Assembly: GCA_023252015.1 (NCBI GenBank)
Contig: JAHEXS010000029.1
Coordinates: forward strand, 2,464-11,351
DNA from: Candidatus Nitrosotenuis sp.
Lineage (GTDB): Archaea; Thermoproteota; Nitrososphaeria; Nitrososphaerales; Nitrosopumilaceae
Reading direction: 5' to 3'
DNA length: 8,888 nt
Numbering within the stretch: position 1 is the first letter of the stretch; every line of letters begins with the position of its first letter. Positions 1-4,739 of this stretch are shown here, one piece after another. The notes below the pieces were generated by a model. That model saw only the letters and a program-made list of their open reading frames with translations, made no database searches and was not told where the DNA came from. A program made the position numbers and the translations under genes.

Positions 1-428
1 ATATCTCAAAAAAACTAGTAGATATCGCAATATCGGAAAAATGCGGAATTAGATTTGAAAAGCTAACTGGAATTAGAAAAAGTAAAAAACATTCTAAATC
101 ATTTAGATATTCTCTGAATAGTTGGTCATACTATCAGTTACAGAAACTCACCGAATACAAGGCCAGAAAACAGGGAATAGAGGTAGCCTATGTCGCACCC
201 GCATACACCAGTAAAACATGCTCAAAATGTGGGTCTTTAGGAGATCGCCAAGGTAAGAAATTTTCATGTCCGAGATGCGGACATGTTGATCATGCGGACG
301 TCAATGCGTCATTCAATATCGGAAATCCAATATCGCATTGTGTCTATGATCCACATAGGATCAAAAACATGATTCAATTGCACGCAGAAAGAGATGTGTG
401 CGGGGGGAGCACTGATACCCCCAAATGA
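1..428 (+). CDS. tnpB: TnpB, IS200/IS605-IS1341 family RNA-guided RuvC-like nuclease, C-terminal part
   Basis: Open from the window edge (first full codon at 3) to TGA at 426-428; 141 residues are visible and the N-terminal part lies outside. TnpB is the transposon-encoded, RNA-guided nuclease ancestral to Cas12. Visible evidence: FEKLTGIR holds the RuvC-II glutamate (visible residue 19). A four-Cys zinc ribbon follows (CSKC at 73-76, CPRC at 89-92). DHADVNASFNI holds the RuvC-III aspartate (residue 99) in the usual D-x-NA context. No inactivating change is seen in this part, so the nuclease could be active, but the RuvC-I aspartate and the N-terminal RNA-binding region cannot be checked. No TnpA is visible, so whether the element can move is unknown. 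The family call is firm; full length versus remnant is not resolvable here. Confidence 0.93.
   Translation, partial: ISKKLVDIAISEKCGIRFEKLTGIRKSKKHSKSFRYSLNSWSYYQLQKLTEYKARKQGIEVAYVAPAYTSKTCSKCGSLGDRQGKKFSCPRCGHVDHADVNASFNIGNPISHCVYDPHRIKNMIQLHAERDVCGGSTDTPK
403..422 (+). other. G/C hairpin at tnpB 3' end: candidate IS right end / omegaRNA stem
   Basis: Five G (403-407) and five C (418-422) can pair across a 10-base loop, directly over the last codons of tnpB. In IS200/IS605-type elements a subterminal hairpin marks the right end. The omegaRNA that guides TnpB is made from the 3' part of tnpB plus this end, with the guide lying just downstream. The hairpin is seen directly; its role is inferred from its position. 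The exact element boundary, expected within a few tens of bases to the right, cannot be fixed without the left end or an empty site. Confidence 0.45.
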
Positions 429-490
429 CAATTCTGAAAATGACAGAAACCGTATAACTACTAATCAACAGATTTGGAGTGTGTCAGGCC

Positions 491-498
491 TTAAATTA
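491..498 (+). promoter_or_regulatory. TATA-like box for the small zinc-finger gene
   Basis: The AT-rich octamer TTAAATTA is centred about 22-26 bases before the two adjacent ATG codons at 517 and 520. The spacing fits a leaderless archaeal transcript, best for the ATG at 520. This is positional evidence only. Confidence 0.35.
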
Positions 499-516
499 AA
501 GACATTATTTTACAAA

Positions 517-672
517 ATGATGAACTGTAAGCGATGTCACCACGTTACCCAGATTCATGAATCAGTATCACAGAGTAACTCACTGATGAGACTTGGCAAA
601 TGCACAATACCGGGCTGCACATGCAAACAATACCTCGACTCTATTGAACAGCTTGACGAGGATCTTTTGTAA
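517..672 (+). CDS. Small Cys/His-rich (zinc-finger-like) protein, 51 aa
   Basis: The function is not recognised. The protein starts with CKRCHH (Cys 4 and 7), has a further His at 14, and ends its metal-ligand set with CTIPGCTC (Cys 29, 34, 36) before an acidic tail (DSIEQLDEDLL). This C-x2-C ... C-x4-C-x-C spacing suggests one bound zinc ion and a nucleic-acid-binding or protein-binding role; the ligand reading is from sequence, the role is inference. The same frame is open back to an ATG at 394, but that start would lie inside tnpB and the upstream residues look non-coding. A TATA-like box just before 517 supports ATG 517 or 520. It lies next to the transposon right end but does not look like part of it. 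The protein resembles small archaeal zinc proteins I associate with Nitrososphaerota (recollection, unchecked). Confidence 0.65.
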   Translation: MMNCKRCHHVTQIHESVSQSNSLMRLGKCTIPGCTCKQYLDSIEQLDEDLL

Positions 673-700
673 TTTTAGGTTCATATAGCAACAGACAGGT

Positions 701-943
701 ATGGTTTTGATGAAAAAACACGAATCATCAGACGATATGAAAAAGGAGCTTGATGTGTTGTTGTCCAAGCTAAACGCCCTTGAGATAATTGCTGCCGATG
801 AATTTCAAAAAGGAGTGATCAAGGTTTTAAGAAGACTGGTCGAGGGCCAAATACATTCAGTAAACGAGTTTGATCACCTAAAAAAGGCACTTGACTTGAT
901 CACACTACAGCTGTTTGATGTAAAAAACAAAATCAGATCATGA
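701..943 (+). CDS. Small alpha-helical protein of unknown function, 80 aa (or 77 aa)
   Basis: Not recognised. It is almost entirely helix-forming, with heptad-like Leu/Ile spacing (for example ELDVLLSKLNALEII and DHLKKALDLITLQLFDV), no Cys and no membrane segment. A soluble helical hairpin or dimeric coiled coil is likely. Two starts are possible: ATG at 701, or ATG at 710, which has an AGGT Shine-Dalgarno-like stretch at 697-700 at reasonable spacing. It follows the small zinc-finger gene by 28 bases on the same strand, so the two may be co-transcribed. Its stop codon overlaps the end of the opposite-strand zinc-ribbon gene by six bases. It could be a regulator or partner protein; nothing in the sequence decides this. 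Confidence 0.6.
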   Translation: MVLMKKHESSDDMKKELDVLLSKLNALEIIAADEFQKGVIKVLRRLVEGQIHSVNEFDHLKKALDLITLQLFDVKNKIRS

Positions 944-1066
944 TTTAAGAACAGTGTCTGACAGCCCGCATTTGGTGCACTTCATCAATATGGAATTGCC
1001 CAAGTCCCGTGCTTTTTCCATTTTAGAGCCACAGCATGGACAGTTCATGGGTTTTGAATTAGACAT
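938..1066 (-). CDS. Mini zinc-ribbon protein, 42 aa, overlapping the upstream GIY-YIG-like gene
   Basis: A short frame reading ATG at 1066-1064 to TGA at 940-938. It contains two zinc knuckles in the classic ribbon arrangement, CPCCGSKM (Cys 9, 11, 12) and CTKCGLSD (Cys 30, 33), about 18 residues apart. This is the usual layout of a C4 zinc ribbon (C-x2-C ... C-x2-C). Its ATG sits within the last codons of the GIY-YIG-like gene, in another frame, giving an 8-base overlap, so translation is probably coupled. An AAGG lies just upstream of the ATG. The ribbon may originally have been the C-terminal domain of the upstream protein, split off by a frameshift, or the two may be separate subunits. 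The conserved ribbon pattern in such a short frame argues strongly that it is translated in some form. Confidence 0.7.
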   Translation of the reverse strand: MSNSKPMNCPCCGSKMEKARDLGNSILMKCTKCGLSDTVLKS

Positions 1067-1388
1067 TGCCTTCATTACACAAGGGCTTGTATTTGTTGAT
1101 TATTTTGTTTGCCAGTCTTTTTCGCTCGTCTGGTGCAGAGTGCCACATCGGATATATCGAAAGGTAGAGGTTTTTCTCAGATCCTGCGATATTAATCCAG
1201 CACTGAAATTTTTCATGTTTTTTGAAGAAATCTTCATCTTGTGATTTTTCGGATTCGCCAACGTAAATCAATTGAAATGTGTCTTTTACGCGCATTAGTA
1301 AAATATAGATAACTTGCTCCATTGGAGGGCCCCATTCTGATAGTTTGATTGGGCCAAGAAATTCGTAGTTTAGAATTTGCAGCGTCAA
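1059..1388 (-). CDS. GIY-YIG-like domain protein, 109 aa
   Basis: This looks like a compact, divergent GIY-YIG fold. VIY at residues 26-28 stands for GIY and YVG at 42-44 for YIG, with a hydrophobic strand each side. FFKKHEKF (54-61) occupies the place of the basic/His helix. APDERKRLANKII (85-97) supplies the family's conserved Glu (88) in a helix, and KYKPLCNEGN (99-108) matches the terminal P-x-x-N element. GIY-YIG domains are DNA nucleases in UvrC, homing endonucleases and SLX1; here the usual catalytic Arg after YIG is not obvious, so nuclease activity is uncertain. The start is TTG at 1388; an in-frame ATG at residue 23 would cut off the conserved-looking LGPIKLSEWGPP segment, so TTG is preferred. 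It is immediately followed, with overlap, by a zinc-ribbon frame. Fold assignment is by eye and needs a profile search. Confidence 0.65.
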   Translation of the reverse strand: MTLQILNYEFLGPIKLSEWGPPMEQVIYILLMRVKDTFQLIYVGESEKSQDEDFFKKHEKFQCWINIAGSEKNLYLSIYPMWHSAPDERKRLANKIINKYKPLCNEGNV

Positions 1389-1626
1389 TTGATCTTGTTG
1401 TGATATTGGGGCTTTTTTCTTTTTTGTATGATTTATCAGATTGCAAACGTGGTCGATCAGACGGATTTACCCAAAACCAGTACACAGAATTGTTGGAGAG
1501 TTGTGATACAGTTAGTCGCAATATTCTTAGACACGAAATAAAGCGAAAATCGTCATTTTAAATGAGTCTGGCAGGAAAAAATTACTCGTTTAAAAGAATA
1601 AATCTCTCTAGAATTTTGGTTAGTTC
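1389..1626. other. Gene-free stretch between divergent genes
   Basis: About 240 bases between the start of the GIY-YIG-like gene and the start of the 84-aa membrane protein gene. Open frames here (for example + 1349-1561 and - 1234-1521) run across real genes in other frames and have no recognisable protein features. No tRNA cloverleaf was seen. It holds a T-rich run around 1411-1427, a possible TATA-like GATTTATC (1430-1437, - strand, about 45 bases before the TTG start) and the promoter candidate for the + strand gene. Confidence 0.5.
1589..1596 (+). promoter_or_regulatory. TATA-like box for the 84-aa membrane protein gene
   Basis: TTTAAAAG is centred about 35 bases before the ATG at 1627, which would place transcription start around 1618-1619 and give a leader of under 10 bases. 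Positional evidence only. Confidence 0.4.
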
Positions 1627-1881
1627 ATGGCAGAGCCGCACAATTACAGAACAGTTGGATATTCCATGATAATGTTATCCGCGTCACTGGTAGTAATTGC
1701 CTTGGTGTATCTTGCCATCGGAGACGATGTTTTGTATTCAGATCACGTCGCAAAGCAAAAGCAGCTAGAGTACAAACAAATGTTAGAAGAAAAGGCAAAA
1801 CAAGAGAGTGCTTCTCAATCACAGGGAAAGAATCTCTCAGTAAACTTGAATGAAGAAATGAAGGTACAGAGCAACCCTTAG
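1627..1881 (+). CDS. Single-pass membrane protein with charged coiled-coil tail, 84 aa
   Basis: Not recognised as a named family. A short N-terminus is followed by one hydrophobic segment (about residues 11-31). A long polar tail then has strong helical/coiled-coil character (QLEYKQMLEEKAKQE, about 46-60), followed by a Ser/Gln-rich disordered end. There is no lipobox or clear cleavage site, so it is more likely an anchored protein than a secreted one. Such bitopic mini-proteins often act as accessory subunits or scaffold anchors; that is inference. It ends one base before the stop of the opposite-strand 231-aa membrane protein, so the two transcripts must overlap at their 3' ends. Confidence 0.7.
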   Translation: MAEPHNYRTVGYSMIMLSASLVVIALVYLAIGDDVLYSDHVAKQKQLEYKQMLEEKAKQESASQSQGKNLSVNLNEEMKVQSNP

Positions 1882-1882
1882 T

Positions 1883-2578
1883 CTAGTAGCCATTTGAAAA
1901 GTCTTCCCACATGTTAAGATTTGATGTCATTTTGTTCATTTTGTACAGTGCACCCCCGATTATTCCTGCTTGGTAAAATGCATACAGGTATACCTGGGAG
2001 TGAGACGGATGCGTATGGGACAGACTGAGTGCAATCATTGAGAAAAAGATGAATGTCCCAACAAATGTAGATATGCTGTTTACTATTCCATCAAGTCCGA
2101 TTATTCTCCTTGTTGCTACTGCCATGAGTGATATGCTGGACAGTATCAAAAACGTGAGTCCGCCGTTTTGTGTTACAAACTGCGTAACCCATTGAGCTAG
2201 CCCCATCTCAAGTAGTGATTTTTCTGGAAGCGATATGCCACCTCCAAGTGCAAAACTTACTGCGCTGAACAATCCGCCGATTATAAAGAAGAACAGCAGT
2301 ATTTTGATGAGTCCTCGCTTTATCGGACTACGTATTTCAGAAGGCTTTATCGCACGTTCTGTAATTTTCATTCCAAAAATAAATCCAATAAAGACAGTTG
2401 GAAAATACGCCATTTCTATCAGAAACGGGGATTCCGTAGTTATTTTCTGAATTTGCGGCGCAAAAATCAGAGAAAGTGAAAGAGCAATGGCAGTAGCGCT
2501 TGTAAAAAGTATCAGATTGAGGTACGGCAGGCGTGGTCTCCCATCTAGGTCAGCACTCCAATTATACATTTTTGACAT
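1883..2578 (-). CDS. Polytopic membrane protein of unknown function, 231 aa (or 228 aa)
   Basis: No family recognised. About six hydrophobic segments can be read at roughly residues 19-41, 52-70, 90-112, 138-157, 166-187 and 196-213. The N-terminus is soluble, includes Trp-Ser-Ala-Asp and DGRPRLPYL, and is probably cytoplasmic. A His-rich loop, SHTHPSHS (187-194), between the last two segments could bind metal, but isolated loops of this kind are weak evidence. No transporter signature, ATPase motif or rhomboid/protease motif was seen. The start may be ATG 2578 or the in-frame ATG at 2569; a TATA-like AGATTTAATC region (- strand, near 2590-2597) sits about 25 bases from 2569, which favours the shorter, leaderless form. 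Divergent from the 69-aa gene, convergent with the 84-aa gene. Confidence 0.75.
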   Translation of the reverse strand: MSKMYNWSADLDGRPRLPYLNLILFTSATAIALSLSLIFAPQIQKITTESPFLIEMAYFPTVFIGFIFGMKITERAIKPSEIRSPIKRGLIKILLFFFIIGGLFSAVSFALGGGISLPEKSLLEMGLAQWVTQFVTQNGGLTFLILSSISLMAVATRRIIGLDGIVNSISTFVGTFIFFSMIALSLSHTHPSHSQVYLYAFYQAGIIGGALYKMNKMTSNLNMWEDFSNGY

Positions 2579-2642
2579 TTTAAGAAATTAGATTAAAGAA
2601 AATGGCGAAAAATCATTTGCTCAATTAATCAATTCTCTTTAC

Positions 2643-2650
2643 CTTTATCC
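2643..2650 (+). promoter_or_regulatory. Weak TATA-like box for the 69-aa membrane protein
   Basis: CTTTATCC-type AT-rich stretch centred about 27-28 bases before the ATG at 2674, the spacing of a leaderless archaeal promoter. It is weak in sequence, so the distance is the main argument. Confidence 0.3.
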
Positions 2651-2673
2651 GTTCGGTACACCAAAAGAACTCA

Positions 2674-2883
2674 ATGAGGCTAGGAAGACCAGTAATCACA
2701 ATTGGCATAATTCTAATTTTCTTTGGGGTGATTTTCCAGTTCCAAGGAAGAGGCGAGATTGGCCCAGAATCGTCATTTATGTATTACAACAAGGACTGGA
2801 TTTCCTATGGAGCAATCATCATTGTATTTGGAATTGCAGTCAGCGGGTTTGGAGTGTTTCTATCAAAGATTGCAAACAGATGA
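2674..2883 (+). CDS. Two-TM small membrane protein, 69 aa
   Basis: Not recognised. Two hydrophobic helices (about residues 7-23 and 44-64) flank a polar, mostly extracellular-looking loop with Gly, Glu and two Tyr (MYYNKDWISYG). The C-terminus (KIANR) is positively charged and therefore probably cytoplasmic. The hairpin topology is common in small archaeal membrane proteins but does not identify a role. Divergently transcribed from the 231-aa membrane protein across a 95-base gap that must hold both promoters. Its stop is one base away from the stop of the thioredoxin-NHL gene on the other strand. Confidence 0.68.
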   Translation: MRLGRPVITIGIILIFFGVIFQFQGRGEIGPESSFMYYNKDWISYGAIIIVFGIAVSGFGVFLSKIANR

Positions 2884-2884
2884 T

Positions 2885-4378
2885 TTAGATTCTTACGTCA
2901 AGCGTACCTAAGACATTTGTCTTTAGATCAAATGTTCGAATCAGATGATTGTTCGTATCTGTAATGTAGAGTTTGTTGTCGTAAAATTCGACATCGCTCG
3001 GCTCGTAAAGCGGCAAAATGTCACATTGTGAATTGCCAGGCAGACACACTAGATTTTTTTCGGTTTTGCCAATCAGTGTTACCACCTGAGAGTTTTTCAG
3101 ATCAATTATGCGTATTGCAGAATTGTAAGTATCTGCCACAAATATTGTGTCTGAAACAGCACATAGCCCAAGTGGATGCTGAAACATCGCGTCATTCAGA
3201 TTTCCGTCCTGATAACCAAACTCGAAGAGACCGTGGCCCACAATTGTTTTTACCTGTTTTGGTGAAATCGAGATTTGTCTTACTGCGGAAACCTCGCTGT
3301 CGGCAAAATACAGTTTGTCTTCAAAGATTGAAAGGCCGCTCGGCTGTGCAAGTTGTGCTTCTCGTACATGTCCATCAATTATGTTTTCATGTCCAGAGCC
3401 GGCATACGGCAATGCCAATTGGGATTCGATATCGTATGTCCAGATTTGGTGATTTCCTGCCATTGCAATGTAAATCAGATTGTCCTTTAGTGCCACATCC
3501 CATGGCGATGTAATCGAGACAGACTTGCCTTTTCCTCCAGCTGAAATCCACGGGCCTTGTTTTCCAGTACCGACAACAGTTTCCACCCTGTTTTGCGCGA
3601 TGCTGATTTTTCTCAATGCATGGTTTTCAGTGTCTGCTACAAAAATCTCATCTTCCCTCCAAACAACTCCTTGCGGTCTGAAAAATTTAGCAGATGCAAA
3701 GTCCCCGTCCTCAAGTCCCGGTTTTCCATTTCCAATCACATGGAGAATTTTTCCTGAAACATCAGTAACCAAAATTCTATTATGGTTTGAATCACTCAGC
3801 GCAATTTTTCCTGTTTTTGAAATTGAAATCTTGCCTGGAAATGAAAGCAAGTGATTTTGAATTTTCCCAGAGTTTTTAATTTGAATTGGGTTTTGCGCAA
3901 GTGTTCCTTTTTTGGCATTATTCTGTAACAAAACCTCAATGGTGTCATCAATTTCGTCTTTTTGACCCTCTCCTGACTGCTTGTACATGATAGTTCCAGT
4001 CGGATCAATTATGAGAATTGTTGGCCATGCGTTGATTTGGAACTTGCCCCAGATCTGCATCTCTTTGTCAACCACAACTGGGTGCTCGATTTCATATCTT
4101 GCAACTGCGCTTTTTACATTGCTTACCTCTTGTTCTGTAAAGAACTTGCCAGAGTGTACGCCGATGAATACGACGGGTTTGCCCCTGTATTTTTGCTCCA
4201 GTTGTGCAAGAGTAGGCAATGTGTGCATGCAGTTAATGCAGCAATAAGTCCAAAAATCCAAAACAACCACGTTTCCTTTTAGTTTTGAAAAATTTAACGG
4301 CTCATCGGTATTAATCCACTCAAAGTTTTCCGGAAAATCAGGTGCCTTTGTCATTGGCGGGAAAAATCCTTCAAACAT
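2885..4378 (-). CDS. Thioredoxin-like / NHL-repeat beta-propeller protein (NHLRC2 type), 497 aa
   Basis: Residues 1-155 form a TlpA/ResA-like thioredoxin domain: VVLDFWTYCCINCMHTLP (38-55) contains the redox CxxC (Cys 47 and 50, with an extra Cys 46), and NAWPT (116-120) is the cis-proline loop. Residues about 170-497 form a six-bladed NHL propeller, with repeated P-x-G/D starts and blade ends of the type IFVADTENHALRKI (245-258), LYFADSEVSAVRQI, IFVADTYNSAIRII and LYITDTNNHLIRTF. Both the order and the CCINC signature match animal NHLRC2 and its prokaryotic relatives. There is no signal peptide, so it probably works in the cytoplasm, unlike exported TlpA proteins. Substrate unknown; thiol redox coupled to propeller-mediated partner binding is inferred. 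The start at 4378 is supported by a TATA-like box exactly one leaderless spacing upstream; an in-frame ATG at residue 9 is the alternative. Confidence 0.9.
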   Translation of the reverse strand: MFEGFFPPMTKAPDFPENFEWINTDEPLNFSKLKGNVVVLDFWTYCCINCMHTLPTLAQLEQKYRGKPVVFIGVHSGKFFTEQEVSNVKSAVARYEIEHPVVVDKEMQIWGKFQINAWPTILIIDPTGTIMYKQSGEGQKDEIDDTIEVLLQNNAKKGTLAQNPIQIKNSGKIQNHLLSFPGKISISKTGKIALSDSNHNRILVTDVSGKILHVIGNGKPGLEDGDFASAKFFRPQGVVWREDEIFVADTENHALRKISIAQNRVETVVGTGKQGPWISAGGKGKSVSITSPWDVALKDNLIYIAMAGNHQIWTYDIESQLALPYAGSGHENIIDGHVREAQLAQPSGLSIFEDKLYFADSEVSAVRQISISPKQVKTIVGHGLFEFGYQDGNLNDAMFQHPLGLCAVSDTIFVADTYNSAIRIIDLKNSQVVTLIGKTEKNLVCLPGNSQCDILPLYEPSDVEFYDNKLYITDTNNHLIRTFDLKTNVLGTLDVRI

Positions 4379-4400
4379 GTCCTGATATCAAATAGTGAAA

Positions 4401-4408
4401 GATAAAAT
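4401..4408 (-). promoter_or_regulatory. TATA box for the thioredoxin-NHL gene
   Basis: ATTTTATC on the - strand, centred about 26-27 bases before the ATG at 4378, so the transcript would begin at or within a base of the start codon (leaderless). A nearby imperfect inverted repeat (4412-4428) lies just upstream of the box and could be an operator or the terminator of the preceding 78-aa gene. Confidence 0.5.
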
Positions 4409-4432
4409 TGTACACGTTTTACGGGTGTCTAA

Positions 4433-4669
4433 TTACTGTTCTGGGAAGCATGCGTGGACTTTGGCTGCTGCCAATCTATAATTTGACAATGCCCAGTACT
4501 GTCCAAGTGCGTGTTTTTGCTTGATTGCGTCACAGCTGTCCGCCTCAATTTCGGCCTTTTCTTTTAGTATGAGAGGTTTCATTACTACTTCTTTGTGATA
4601 AACAACATAAGCGCCAATGGAGCTGGCAGCTACCAGAAACACAATACCTATGATGAATATTGGATCCAT
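4433..4669 (-). CDS. Single-TM small protein with two cysteines, 78 aa
   Basis: Not recognised. One hydrophobic segment (residues 4-24) at the N-terminus, then a charged helix (KPLILKEKAEIEAD) and a C-terminal part with two Cys: DSCDAIKQKHALGQYW (Cys 46) and KVHACFPEQ (Cys 74). With the TM acting as an uncleaved signal anchor, the Cys pair would be outside the cell and could form a disulfide; this is inference. It reads in the same direction as the thioredoxin-NHL gene, 54 bases upstream of it, so they might be expressed together, although that gene also has its own TATA-like box. Start ATG 4669 is the only good start before the TM segment. Confidence 0.72.
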   Translation of the reverse strand: MDPIFIIGIVFLVAASSIGAYVVYHKEVVMKPLILKEKAEIEADSCDAIKQKHALGQYWALSNYRLAAAKVHACFPEQ

Positions 4670-4729
4670 CGGTAGCCGTTAATTTGGTAGGTATTTGAGT
4701 TTTATGAATTGCGAAATGTCGGGGCTTTT

Positions 4730-4736
4730 AAAAAAA
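4730..4736 (-). terminator. T-run terminator after the glycosyltransferase gene
   Basis: A run of seven T on the - strand begins three bases after the TAG stop of the GT2/GtrA gene. Short oligo-T stretches directly after a gene are the standard intrinsic termination signal in archaea; no hairpin is required. Confidence 0.45.
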
Positions 4737-4739
4737 GAT

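Noticed and set aside
954..1244. 96-codon + strand frame
   Set aside because: Antisense to the GIY-YIG-like and zinc-ribbon genes, which carry clear family motifs.
1349..1561. 70-codon + strand frame across the gap before the 84-aa membrane gene
   Set aside because: Starts inside the GIY-YIG-like gene; no upstream promoter at the right distance and no protein features. A coding role cannot be fully excluded.
1389..1626. Possible tRNA or small structured RNA in the gap
   Set aside because: No cloverleaf, no T-loop consensus (GTTCRANNC) and no strong long stems were found by eye.
3028..3854. Long + strand open frames (161 and 124 codons) across the thioredoxin-NHL gene
   Set aside because: They lie wholly inside a well-supported gene on the other strand, and their products are low-complexity and Phe/Cys/Ser-rich without domains; typical antisense shadows.
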